Of a DNA stretch of 64,000 nt, positions 36,217 through 45,187 are shown piece by piece. The stretch is from Actinomycetes bacterium (GTDB lineage: Bacteria > Actinomycetota > Acidimicrobiia > Spongiisociales > JAHEDJ01): assembly GCA_024641245.1 (NCBI GenBank), contig JAHEDK010000002.1:31117-95116 (forward strand), read 5' to 3'. The notes below the pieces were generated by a model. The model was not told the DNA's origin and did no database searches. It saw only the letters and a list, made by a program, of their open reading frames with translations. Each line of letters starts with the position of its first letter. The stretch's first letter is position 1. Made by a program: the position numbers and the translations under genes.

Positions 36217-36870
36217 CTAGACGTCTGCCAATTGCTCGCCGACCCACTCTGTCCAGGCAGCCATCATCGCCTGAGCAGGATCATCCCTGTCGCGGAAGTC
36301 GGCCGGATTCATCGGGGCGCCGACCACGACAGTCACTCTGCTGCGACGCAAACGGGTGGCGCCTTTCCCGTACGCCTCCGCCGTTCCAACGACCGCAACC
36401 GGAACAATCGGAATGCCGCTTTTGAGGCTCAACCAGGCGACCGAGGCGTGCGGTTCCACACGTCCCCACTCATCAACAACCCCACCCTCCGGGAACACTC
36501 CAATCGATCCGCCGGCGAGTAGATGCTCGAAGGCGGTCCGCATCGCTCCAAGCGGTGCACGTTCTCGCGAGATCGGAATCATTGCAAACGTGCGCAGAAA
36601 CAGATTGAGCCAGCGGTGAGCACTCCACAAGCCATCGACCGCAAGGAACCGCACCGGCCGGTTGGCCACTACCCCGACCATTGGACCGTCGAGATGCGAC
36701 AGATGGTTGGCGGCCAGGATCACCGGACCGGCCGGAAGCGGAACCTCCCAGGAGACCCGTAACCGCCATCCGAGCCGGGCGATCAAACGGGCCGGCGGCA
36801 GGGCAGCCCTCCAGGCCAAACGCCAACCGGCGAAGGGAGGTGTCCTTGGATCAGGCGCCGAGATCAGCAA
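36217..36870 (-). CDS. 1-acylglycerol-3-phosphate acyltransferase (PlsC-like)
   Basis: The product has the acyltransferase block I HLSHLD (H-x4-D), block III FPEGG and a hydrophobic N-terminus, so it likely acylates lysophosphatidate at the membrane. No ATG lies near the expected start. A TTG at 36870, inside the end of holB, gives 217 residues; a TTG at 36819 is an alternative. The overlap of about 20 bp with holB suggests coupling. Start is uncertain, family is not. Confidence 0.82.
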   Translation of the reverse strand: MLISAPDPRTPPFAGWRLAWRAALPPARLIARLGWRLRVSWEVPLPAGPVILAANHLSHLDGPMVGVVANRPVRFLAVDGLWSAHRWLNLFLRTFAMIPISRERAPLGAMRTAFEHLLAGGSIGVFPEGGVVDEWGRVEPHASVAWLSLKSGIPIVPVAVVGTAEAYGKGATRLRRSRVTVVVGAPMNPADFRDRDDPAQAMMAAWTEWVGEQLADV

Positions 36871-37927
36871 AGAGTTCCGCCAGGACGAGCTTCGGGCGTT
36901 GGTTTGCACGCAGTCCCACGACGGCGCCGAGCACGCGCTCGGCGGATCCCACCGCCCTGGCCGGCGTGAGCATGGCAAGGTCATGCACAGGGATGTCACG
37001 ATTGCGAACCTCACCCCCGAACTGAGCTGCAGCAGAGTCGGTATACCACGAGGCGAGCATCTCGAGCCCGGAGATCAGAAGCGCCTGGGATGATCGCTTC
37101 CGTTCGCGTTCTTGCCGGTCCTTCAGCGCCTTGCCGGCCACGCCGTGGTCCTCAGCTTCCGCGAGTTCATCGGTATGTCGCTGTTCGAGTGCTCCGAGCA
37201 TCGGCTCGACGGCGGCCAGGACTTCCTCGGCGAGATCGAAAGCTCGGCCGGGAACCGGCGACACTCGTTGCGGAATCCCCATCCACACGCGCCGATACCC
37301 GGCGGCCTCCGGTTGGGTCGCCAGCGTGAGCGCCAGACCCGGCCGGCCCCCTGCGATCTTGGCAACCTGTTCGGCCTGCTCTGCGACCACACCGAGGCCG
37401 ATTAGCCCTTCGACAATTTCCGCCTCATCGACGCGACCGAACTGCACCGTTCGGCAGCGACTGGCAATCGTGGTCGGGAGGTCCTCTTCGGCTTCTGCTG
37501 CGAGGAGGAAAACCGTGGATGGCGACGGCTCTTCGAGCGTCTTCAACAGCGCATTGGCGGCACCCTCACTCATCGCTCCCGCCTCAGCGAGTAGAAAGAC
37601 CTTCCGGTCTCCTTCGACAGGCGCCAACCGGGATTGAGCCACTGTGGTGCGCGCCTGATCCACGGTGAGCATCGTTGATCCGGCCGGTTCGATCGCAATG
37701 AGATCCGGGTGGGTCCCCGACGCCACCCGCCGGCAACTCGAACACGGCTCGGTGTGCACCCCGGCAATCGGGCAGAGCAAAGCAGCCGCGAAGCTCAGGG
37801 CGACCGTCGCCTTGCCGACGCCGCCCGGCCCGATGAACAGGTATGCCTGACCGGGGTGAGCTACGTCCCTGGTCAGAACCGCGGCAATCCGAGCATGGCC
37901 GATGATGCCCGCAAAGAAGCCGCTCAC
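36851..37927 (-). CDS. holB: DNA polymerase III delta' subunit HolB
   Basis: The 358-residue product is a clamp-loader AAA protein. It has a Walker A-like GPGGVGKA, a zinc module with CSSCRRVASG, and LLKTLEEPSPSTVFLLAAE followed by ASRCRTVQF (SRC motif). The GTG at 37927 overlaps tmk's stop by 4 bp (GTGA). tmk-holB adjacency is common in Gram-positive bacteria. Confidence 0.9.
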   Translation of the reverse strand: MSGFFAGIIGHARIAAVLTRDVAHPGQAYLFIGPGGVGKATVALSFAAALLCPIAGVHTEPCSSCRRVASGTHPDLIAIEPAGSTMLTVDQARTTVAQSRLAPVEGDRKVFLLAEAGAMSEGAANALLKTLEEPSPSTVFLLAAEAEEDLPTTIASRCRTVQFGRVDEAEIVEGLIGLGVVAEQAEQVAKIAGGRPGLALTLATQPEAAGYRRVWMGIPQRVSPVPGRAFDLAEEVLAAVEPMLGALEQRHTDELAEAEDHGVAGKALKDRQERERKRSSQALLISGLEMLASWYTDSAAAQFGGEVRNRDIPVHDLAMLTPARAVGSAERVLGAVVGLRANQRPKLVLAELFADLGA

Positions 37928-38526
37928 CAACGCTCCTCGACGACGTCGATCACAGCCGCTACGACCTCGTCCAGGGTCCGATCGGCCGGCAACCTGCGAA
38001 ACACTTCCGGTTCGATCCCGGCCAGCGTCGAAAAGGTCTCGGCGACCCGCTGCTGGAACTCGACACCTTCGGCACCGATGCGATCGGCCACGGCCTGACG
38101 GGACAGGCCTATGAGCGGGTCGAGTTCGAGGAGCACGACCAAATCCGGCCAGGTGCCGCACAACCCGGCGGCATTGACGGCTCGGACCATCTCGACGCCC
38201 AGCCCGCGGCCGCCGCCCTGGTATGCCAGCGATGAGTAGACGGTCCGGTCGCTGATGACCCAGGTTCCGGCTGCCAGTGCAGGACGAATCACCTCGGCTG
38301 CCAACTGGGCGCGTTGGGCCGCGAACAACAACGCTTCGGTCCACGGTTCCATGTGCTCACCATGCAGCAGCACATCACGAATCCCCTCTCCGGCCGGGGT
38401 GCCGCCGGGTTCACGAACGATGATCGCCGTTCGCCCGCTCCCGCGCAGGTACTCGGCGAGACGCTCCGCCACTGTGCTCTTGCCCGTTCCTTCGATGCCC
38501 TCGAGAGCGATGTAGTGGCCGCGCAT
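37924..38526 (-). CDS. tmk: Thymidylate kinase
   Basis: The enzyme phosphorylates dTMP to dTDP. The 200-residue product has the P-loop ALEGIEGTGKST, the DR(TV)YSSLAYQGGGRG region and the LID-side REPGGTPAGE motif. It follows the MFS gene without any gap and overlaps holB by 4 bp. Confidence 0.95.
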   Translation of the reverse strand: MRGHYIALEGIEGTGKSTVAERLAEYLRGSGRTAIIVREPGGTPAGEGIRDVLLHGEHMEPWTEALLFAAQRAQLAAEVIRPALAAGTWVISDRTVYSSLAYQGGGRGLGVEMVRAVNAAGLCGTWPDLVVLLELDPLIGLSRQAVADRIGAEGVEFQQRVAETFSTLAGIEPEVFRRLPADRTLDEVVAAVIDVVEERW

Positions 38527-39939
38527 TCAACGATCCTTATTGCGGCGTTTCCCGCGCATCGAAGAGAAGGCCTCGGATGCATCCTGAAGGTTCTTTCGTG
38601 CCTCAGGGCTGAGCCGGTGTCGTTTGATGAGACCGCGCACCGTCCACACAGTAGAGAGCCCGGCCAACAGGATGATGATGCCGCCGAGCATCAACACTGC
38701 ACGTACACCGTCGTCGAGTGGGTGGGGCAACCGACCGTCGACCGCCGCCGCCACAGCTCCGGCGAGTGCCACCGATGCCAGCAACGCGGTCCTCACGACC
38801 GTGAACAAAGCCGCAAAGGTTCTCCCGCGTATTTCATCAGCAACCTGCTGATGCAGAGCGCTGAAACCCATGACGTAGGCACCACCGGCCCCCAATCCGA
38901 CAACGAACACCCAGCCGCTTGCACCGAATACCGTTTGGGCCAGCGAGGTGAACATGGTGGCAGCTCCCGTCGCAATCAGGCTCACGGCGAAGAAGATCTC
39001 GTACCTGAGACCGGAAATGCTGAGACTCGCCACAACCAGCATGCCCAGGCCCACGCCGGTTCCCAGCGCGGTGAGCAGGATTCCGAAACCGGAGTCGCCG
39101 GCCTGGAGGGCGTTCACACTGAACGGCTGACCGAGCACGAAGAGCGAGCCGCCTCCGAACAGCGCGGTTGCCATGCCGACGATGATCATGCGAACGTGCT
39201 TCTCGCGGGCGACGAAGCGGAGACCCTCCGTGAGATCCCGCCACGGAGCTTTGAAATCGAACCGGTGTTCCGATTGGCGCTCCTCCGGCACTTCGGGTGT
39301 CTCGAGCACCATGGTCGCCACAATCAGGGCACTGACGACAAAAGTCACCGCGTCGAGCAGGAAGGCCAGGTTCCGGCTGGCGATCGTCGAAGCCTCGGGA
39401 ATCCACTCGCCGATCTTCGTGGCGGCCGACCATCCCAGCGATCCCAGCGGGAAGGTCCCGTAGGCACTGACCAGGCTCAGACTGTTGGCGGTTACGAGCT
39501 GCTCTTCGGTGACGATGTTCGGGATGCTGGCCTCCCGCGCCGGCTGCCGGATCAGGGTCAGCACCTCGAGCAGGAAGGAGATGATGAAGAGCTCGACCAG
39601 GTTGTCGACGAGGATGAGAAAGAGGACCAGAGCTCCGCGTCCGAAGTCGGCTATGACCATCGTCCACTTCCGATCGAACCGGTCTGCGACGACCCCTCCC
39701 ACCGCGCCGAAGACGCCGGGAAGCAGACGGCCTACCAGAGGGACGATGATTCCGGTAACACCGGCGATCTCATTCGCAAGAGCAATGGTGGCGAACAACG
39801 CCACCCAGTCCCCTAGCGATGAAACCGTGCCGGACCACCACAGTCGCGCGAACGGGCCCTTTCGGATGAGCCGGAATGACTCGATGTGAAATCCTTTCCG
39901 GTATGAAACGATATCAGCAAGGGCGGCTTTCGAGGCCAT
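38527..39939 (-). CDS. MFS exporter (MFS_3/EntS-like)
   Basis: The 470-residue membrane protein has twelve hydrophobic segments and FARLWWSGTVSSLGDWVALFA, an opening typical of MFS_3 exporters. Related transporters move siderophores or drugs; the substrate is unknown. A basic tail (RGKRRNKDR) follows the last segment. Its stop is directly followed by the tmk ATG. A similar MFS_3 gene is at 58949. Confidence 0.82.
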   Translation of the reverse strand: MASKAALADIVSYRKGFHIESFRLIRKGPFARLWWSGTVSSLGDWVALFATIALANEIAGVTGIIVPLVGRLLPGVFGAVGGVVADRFDRKWTMVIADFGRGALVLFLILVDNLVELFIISFLLEVLTLIRQPAREASIPNIVTEEQLVTANSLSLVSAYGTFPLGSLGWSAATKIGEWIPEASTIASRNLAFLLDAVTFVVSALIVATMVLETPEVPEERQSEHRFDFKAPWRDLTEGLRFVAREKHVRMIIVGMATALFGGGSLFVLGQPFSVNALQAGDSGFGILLTALGTGVGLGMLVVASLSISGLRYEIFFAVSLIATGAATMFTSLAQTVFGASGWVFVVGLGAGGAYVMGFSALHQQVADEIRGRTFAALFTVVRTALLASVALAGAVAAAVDGRLPHPLDDGVRAVLMLGGIIILLAGLSTVWTVRGLIKRHRLSPEARKNLQDASEAFSSMRGKRRNKDR

Positions 39940-39956
39940 CGGACACCCGGAAGCTG

Positions 39957-39977
39957 GTACCTAGTACCTAGTACCCC
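39957..39977. repeat. Heptamer repeat GTACCTA x 3
   Basis: GTACCTA, GTACCTA and GTACCCC follow each other in the 237-bp divergent gap between the MFS exporter and topA, 18 bp upstream of the MFS start codon. Confidence 0.75.
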
Positions 39978-40020
39978 ATCCTCGGCCCACGCGGGCCGGG
40001 CCCGATAGGATGCCGCCTGG

Positions 40021-40131
40021 AGTTCTGGGTCATAGGTTCTAGGTTGTATGTCGCCGGACCGTCAAGTGCCGGCAACAACATTTTCACCCCGCCACCACCA
40101 AAAACCCAGAACTCAGAACCCATAACCCTGT
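40021..40131. repeat. Heptamer repeats in inverted arrangement upstream of topA
   Basis: The left block at 40021-40048 reads AGTTCTG, GGTCATA, GGTTCTA, GGTTGTA. The right block at 40104-40131 reads ACCCAGA, ACTCAGA, ACCCATA, ACCCTGT. Each is a run of 7-bp units, and the right block is roughly the inverse complement of the left. About 55 bp separate them. The topA GTG is 45 bp further on, so the element may sit in its 5' leader. Confidence 0.7.
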
Positions 40132-40176
40132 GGAAGATTCACCTCAAATCCCACAAGCGCCTTAGTATCCCTGCCC

Positions 40177-42744
40177 GTGCCCAAACCCCTGATCATCGTC
40201 GAATCGCCTGCCAAGGCGCGCACCATCGCCGGCTACCTCGGCGGTGACTATGAAGTGGCGTCATCGGTCGGCCACATTCGGGACCTCCCTCGCAACGCCA
40301 AAGAGGTGCCCGAGAAACTCAAGGGCGAACCATGGGCGCGGCTCGGCGTCAACGTCGAGGCCGGCTTCGAACCCCTTTACATCGTGACCAAAGAGAAGAA
40401 GGACACGGTCAAAGAACTCCGCAGGCTGATGAAAGAAGCCTCGGAGCTGTACCTGGCAACAGATGAGGATCGAGAGGGCGAGTCGATCGCCTGGCATCTG
40501 TTGGAGGTGCTGAAACCCAAGATCCCGGTCCGGCGCATGGTCTTCCACGAAATCACTCCGGACGCCATCCGGGCGGCTATCGCCTCGCCTCGCTCGGTCG
40601 ACCAACAACTCGTCAATGCACAGGAAGCCCGCCGAATCCTCGACCGCCTATACGGCTACGAGGTTTCCCCGGTCCTGTGGAAGAAGGTTCGCCAGGGCTT
40701 GTCTGCGGGCCGCGTCCAAAGCGTCGCCACCCGCGTGGTTGTCGAACGCGAACGCGAACGAATCGCCTTTCGCGGCGCCTCATATTGGGGGCTCGATGCC
40801 ACCCTCTTGCCCGTCAACGACGACACACCGTTCGAATCCCCACTGGTTGCCGTCGATCATGTACGCATTGCGACCGGGAAGGACTTCGATTCACTCGGGC
40901 AGGTCAACCGAGAGGACGTGTTGATCCTCGACGAGGCGCAGGCCACGGAGCTGGCCTCATCACTCGAAGGGGCGACGGCCACCGTCACATCTGTCGAGCG
41001 CAAACCGTACCGGCGTTCCCCTTATCCGCCGTTCCGTACCTCAACACTCCAACAGGAGGCCGGACGTAAGCTTCGATTCTCCGCCAAGCGGACGATGTCG
41101 GTCGCCCAACGTCTCTACGAGGGCGGATACATCACCTACATGCGAACCGACTCAATCACCTTGTCCGAGACCGCCATCGTGGCGGCCAGATCACAGATCA
41201 CAGATCTCTACGGCCCGAAGTACCTGTCGGACAAGCCGCGCACCTACACGAAGAAAGTGCGCAACGCCCAAGAAGCGCACGAGGCCATTCGACCGGCAGG
41301 CGATCGATTCAAGACACCAACCGACGTGGCGAGCGAACTCGAGAGTGATCAAGCTCGCCTCTATGAGCTTATCTGGAAACGCACAGTCGCCTCCCAGATG
41401 GCCGACGCCACCGGGGAGACTCTTCAGGTTCGACTCGAGGCGCCGGCGACCGACCGGACTGCCGAGTTCGCCACCAGCGGCCGCACCATCAATTTCCCCG
41501 GCTTCCTCCGCGCCTACGTCGAGGGGTCGGATGACCCGGACGCAGAACTCGACGATCAGGAGCGTCCCCTGCCTGCATTGGCCGAGGGCGACCGCACCAG
41601 AATCACGGCCATCGAGGCCGGAGCACATGAAACGAAGGCCCCCGCCCGCTACACCGAGGCGTCATTGGTGAGGAAGTTGGAGGAACTCGGAGTTGGCCGC
41701 CCTTCGACCTACGCCTCGATCATCTCCACCATCCTGGATCGCGGGTACATCTGGAAGAAGGGGACTGCACTCGTCCCAACCTTCACGGCCTTCGCAACGG
41801 TGACTCTCCTCGAGACGCACTTTCCCGATCTCGTCGACTATGCCTTCACCGCCCGGATGGAGGACGACCTCGACAAGATCTCAAACGGCGACGAGGACTC
41901 CACACCCTGGTTGTCGAGCTTCTACTTCGGCAACGGGAGTCCCGGACTGCGGGACATGGTGTCGACGCGACTCGCCGAGATCGACGCCAGGGCCGTCAAC
42001 TCGATCGCCATCGGCGTCGACGAGTCGGGCGCCGAGATCGTCGCCAGAGTGGGACGGTACGGCCCCTATCTCGAGCGCGGTGAGGACCGGGCAAGCGTTC
42101 CCGAAGACCTTGCGCCCGACGAGCTGACGGTTGACAAAGCCCTCGAGCTGCTCTCCATGCCAAGCGGAGACCAGGTTCTCGGTACCGACAAGAACACCGA
42201 CCTGCCTGTAATCGCCAAAGCGGGTCGATTCGGACCGTATGTACAACTCGGTGAACTGGAAGAGGGATCGAAGCAGAAACCGAAGACGGCGTCGCTGTTC
42301 AAATCGATGTCGCTGGACGAGATCACACTGGAGCAGGCATTGCAGCTCCTGACCCTGCCCCGCCTGCTGGGTACCGACCCGGCCGACGGTGAAGCGATCG
42401 AGGCACTCAACGGTCGCTACGGGCCATACGTCCGCAAGGGCAAAGAGACACGAAGCCTCGAGGCAGAGGAGCAGCTATTCACCGTGTCGCTCGAAGATGC
42501 GTTGAAGCTCCTCGCCGAGCCGAAGCGGAGGAGAGGGCAGAGCGCGGCCAGCGCCCCTCTCAAAGAGCTCGGCGACGACCCGGCATCCGGCAAACCCATC
42601 GTCCTGAAATCCGGGCGATACGGCCCCTACGTGACTGATGGGGACACGAACGCCTCGCTGCGCAAAGGTGACGATGCCGACACCATCACACCCGAGCGCG
42701 CGCATGAGCTACTCGCCGATAGAAGAGCGAAACTGGCCAAATAG
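40177..42744 (+). CDS. topA: DNA topoisomerase I
   Basis: TopA relaxes negative supercoils. The 855-residue product begins at a GTG with a TOPRIM domain (PLIIVESPAKARTI; DEDREGESIAWH). It continues with the catalytic tyrosine in YITYMRTDSI and EAHEAIRP, and ends with four C-terminal repeats of the actinobacterial type (for example GRYGPYLERGE and GRYGPYVRKGK). There are no C4 zinc fingers, which is usual for actinobacterial TopA. Confidence 0.96.
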   Translation: MPKPLIIVESPAKARTIAGYLGGDYEVASSVGHIRDLPRNAKEVPEKLKGEPWARLGVNVEAGFEPLYIVTKEKKDTVKELRRLMKEASELYLATDEDREGESIAWHLLEVLKPKIPVRRMVFHEITPDAIRAAIASPRSVDQQLVNAQEARRILDRLYGYEVSPVLWKKVRQGLSAGRVQSVATRVVVERERERIAFRGASYWGLDATLLPVNDDTPFESPLVAVDHVRIATGKDFDSLGQVNREDVLILDEAQATELASSLEGATATVTSVERKPYRRSPYPPFRTSTLQQEAGRKLRFSAKRTMSVAQRLYEGGYITYMRTDSITLSETAIVAARSQITDLYGPKYLSDKPRTYTKKVRNAQEAHEAIRPAGDRFKTPTDVASELESDQARLYELIWKRTVASQMADATGETLQVRLEAPATDRTAEFATSGRTINFPGFLRAYVEGSDDPDAELDDQERPLPALAEGDRTRITAIEAGAHETKAPARYTEASLVRKLEELGVGRPSTYASIISTILDRGYIWKKGTALVPTFTAFATVTLLETHFPDLVDYAFTARMEDDLDKISNGDEDSTPWLSSFYFGNGSPGLRDMVSTRLAEIDARAVNSIAIGVDESGAEIVARVGRYGPYLERGEDRASVPEDLAPDELTVDKALELLSMPSGDQVLGTDKNTDLPVIAKAGRFGPYVQLGELEEGSKQKPKTASLFKSMSLDEITLEQALQLLTLPRLLGTDPADGEAIEALNGRYGPYVRKGKETRSLEAEEQLFTVSLEDALKLLAEPKRRRGQSAASAPLKELGDDPASGKPIVLKSGRYGPYVTDGDTNASLRKGDDADTITPERAHELLADRRAKLAK

Positions 42745-42777
42745 CCCCAGCCGGCTCCAGTACAGGGTATTCGATAC

Positions 42778-44085
42778 CTAGAGGATCGTCGCGGCCAGCT
42801 CCGCCAGCGGGCTGCGAATCGATCGCTCCAGCGTTACGTGGCCGAACAGCGAAGACCCTTTGAACTTCTCGATGAGGGCAGCCATCCCGCCGTAAGGTGA
42901 AACATACGGATTGTCAACCTGACTGAGGTCACCACAGAAGATGACCTTCGATCCGCGTCCCATCCGGGTCAGGATCACCTTCAGCGTCGACATCTCGAGG
43001 TTCTGCGCCTCGTCGATGATGACGATCTCATCAGTGATGGAGCGACCTCGCAGGAATGTCACCGCCGCCATCTCGACTTCGTTTCGTTCTAGCAATTCGT
43101 CGACCGCGTCGCGGGCATCATCCGATGAGAGGTCGCTGAACAGAGCGTGCAAGTTGTCGTAGATGGCGGCCATCCAGGGTTCGAGTTTCTCGTCGAGATC
43201 ACCGGGCAGGAAGCCGACCTCCTGACGGCCCACCGCCACCAGCGGCCGATACACGGCGACGCGCCGATAGCGATTCGACTCGACTACTTGCTCGAGGGCG
43301 GCGGCTAGGGCGAGGAACGTCTTGCCGGCCCCGGCCATGCCCATGATCGAAACCGCAGGAACGTCGGGATCGAGGAGGAGGTCGAGAGCCAGGATTTGCT
43401 GCATGTTCTTCGGTTCGACGCCGAAAGCCCTGGGATGACCATGGACGCGATTGACCACCGTTTCTGGATTGATCTCAACGACTCTGGCCAGGGCCGACTG
43501 CGACCCGCACCGCAACACGGCGTACTGGTTGATCAGCGCTTCGACGCCCGGCAACGCCACTTTGTGGTCCTCGAAGAGCTGGTCGATGACGCCCCGCTCG
43601 ACCGACATGTCGAGGATGCCCGTGTACAGCTCTTCGACGGGCATGGTGTCTGCCCGGTAGTCCGCAACGGGCACGCCCATCTGAGCGCCCTTGATCCGGA
43701 GCGCAGCATCCTTGGTGACGAGCACCGGATCGCCCCCCGCATCCGACATGTTGAGACAGGTAGCAAGAATGCGATGATCCGACGTCGTCGGGTCGAACAC
43801 CTCGGGGAGCCGCGGCGACACGATTCCGTTGAGCTCGATCCTCAGTGCGCCGCCGCTCGGAAGAGGCACGGGATCCCGCAGACCGCCGGCGCGCGAGGCG
43901 CCCAAGCGTTCGAGCAACCGGAGAGCTGATCGGGCGTTGGCGCCCACTTCATCGTGCCGGATCTTCATACGGTCGAGTTCCTCGATCACGACGAGCGGGA
44001 GAATCACTTCGTGCTCATCGAAACGAAGGACCGAATTGGGATCGGCCAGAATCACGCAGGTGTCGAGGACATACGAGCGGGTCAC
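42778..44085 (-). CDS. PIN-PhoH protein (PhoH2 type)
   Basis: The 435-residue product joins an N-terminal PIN ribonuclease domain (SYVLDTCVILADP; acidic residues at VLVTKDAALR) to a C-terminal PhoH ATPase (Walker A GMAGAGKT; DEAQN). Mycobacterial PhoH2 of this layout unwinds and cleaves RNA. The start is a GTG at 44085. It converges on topA with a 33-bp gap. Confidence 0.9.
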   Translation of the reverse strand: MTRSYVLDTCVILADPNSVLRFDEHEVILPLVVIEELDRMKIRHDEVGANARSALRLLERLGASRAGGLRDPVPLPSGGALRIELNGIVSPRLPEVFDPTTSDHRILATCLNMSDAGGDPVLVTKDAALRIKGAQMGVPVADYRADTMPVEELYTGILDMSVERGVIDQLFEDHKVALPGVEALINQYAVLRCGSQSALARVVEINPETVVNRVHGHPRAFGVEPKNMQQILALDLLLDPDVPAVSIMGMAGAGKTFLALAAALEQVVESNRYRRVAVYRPLVAVGRQEVGFLPGDLDEKLEPWMAAIYDNLHALFSDLSSDDARDAVDELLERNEVEMAAVTFLRGRSITDEIVIIDEAQNLEMSTLKVILTRMGRGSKVIFCGDLSQVDNPYVSPYGGMAALIEKFKGSSLFGHVTLERSIRSPLAELAATIL

Positions 44086-44175
44086 AGGGTCTAGGCCTCC
44101 TCTGGCGTCACGCTCCGTAGCAAACTCGCTCCAGACGACGATTACAAGGACCCTGTCGGCACGGTATACCGAGTT

Positions 44176-45123
44176 TCAACCAAACCGATCGGTGAAAGCA
44201 CACAGATCTGCAACGGAGAGGTTGCCGCCGCAGAGAACGAGAACGAGCGTTCCGGTGGGATCGAAGCGCCCTTTCAGCCTCCGGGCCGCAGCCAGAGTGC
44301 AGGCGGCGGCGGGTTCGGTTACGAGTTTGGCTCGCTCGAACAGGAACACCATCGAGTCGACCGCTTCCGCGTCGGGAACTACGGCGACCTCCTCCAGATG
44401 ACTCCCGGCAATCTCGAAGGCTGTCTCCCCCGCGTACGGCGACCCCAGAGTCTTGGCGATCGATGTCGGCGTCATGGTCTGAGGGGAACCCGCCCGAATC
44501 GACCGTGCCATTACGTCGGCACCCTCCGTCTCCACCCCCCACATCCGTACGTCGGAGCGCCGGCTCTTGATCGCCGACGTGACACCGGCCATGAACCCTC
44601 CGCCACCGATGGAAACGATCACATCGGTAACGTCGGGTACCTGGTCCAGGAGTTCGAGCCCGAGGGTTCCGTTCCCGGCCATCATGTCCGGATCATCGAA
44701 CGGGTGCATCGGACCCCACCCCTCTGCAACCAGTTCGTCGTAGCGAACAAACGCGTCGGCGATGGTAGGGACCAGCTCGACCTCGGCACCGTAATCGCGG
44801 GTGGCGTCGAGATAGTTGCGAGGAGTGGATTCGGGCATCACGACCCGGGCCGGGACACCGAGCCGCCCGGCCGCGTAGGCAAGGCCCTGGGCGAAGTTGC
44901 CACCGCTGATTCCGACCACGCCGTCGGCTCGCTCGTCATAGGCAAGGAGCTGGTTGACCGCGCCGCGTGGTTTGAAGCTCCCGGTCTTCTGGAAGAGCTC
45001 CAGCTTGAGCAGCACCTTCGTTCCAAGCTGCTCCGAGAGGGTCCGGCTCGAGGCGACCGGCGTCTCGACGATGTAAGGCGCGACTCTGAGTCTGGCGGCT
45101 TCTATGTCGGACAAAGGAATCAT
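44176..45123 (-). CDS. Threonine/serine dehydratase-like PLP enzyme
   Basis: The 315-residue product is a fold-type II PLP enzyme. K51 in KTGSFKPRGA binds the cofactor, SGGNFAQGLA contacts substrate, and SIGGGGFMAG binds the phosphate. The length lacks the C-terminal regulatory domain of IlvA, so it resembles catabolic dehydratases or serine racemases. The substrate cannot be settled from sequence. Confidence 0.85.
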   Translation of the reverse strand: MIPLSDIEAARLRVAPYIVETPVASSRTLSEQLGTKVLLKLELFQKTGSFKPRGAVNQLLAYDERADGVVGISGGNFAQGLAYAAGRLGVPARVVMPESTPRNYLDATRDYGAEVELVPTIADAFVRYDELVAEGWGPMHPFDDPDMMAGNGTLGLELLDQVPDVTDVIVSIGGGGFMAGVTSAIKSRRSDVRMWGVETEGADVMARSIRAGSPQTMTPTSIAKTLGSPYAGETAFEIAGSHLEEVAVVPDAEAVDSMVFLFERAKLVTEPAAACTLAAARRLKGRFDPTGTLVLVLCGGNLSVADLCAFTDRFG

Positions 45124-45131
45124 AGGAGCAG

Positions 45132-45187
45132 GTTATAGGTTCTGGTTCATAGGTTCTGGGACAAGACGTACAACCCAGAACCTATGA
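45132..45187. terminator. Heptamer-built hairpin beside the histidine-phosphatase stop codon
   Basis: TCATAGGTTCTGGG at 45147-45160 pairs perfectly (14 bp) with CCCAGAACCTATGA at 45174-45187 around a 13-base loop. The left side continues as 7-bp units (GGTTATA, GGTTCTG, GTTCATA, GGTTCTG). The right arm covers the stop codon of the minus-strand gene. It probably terminates or stabilises that transcript. Confidence 0.7.
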
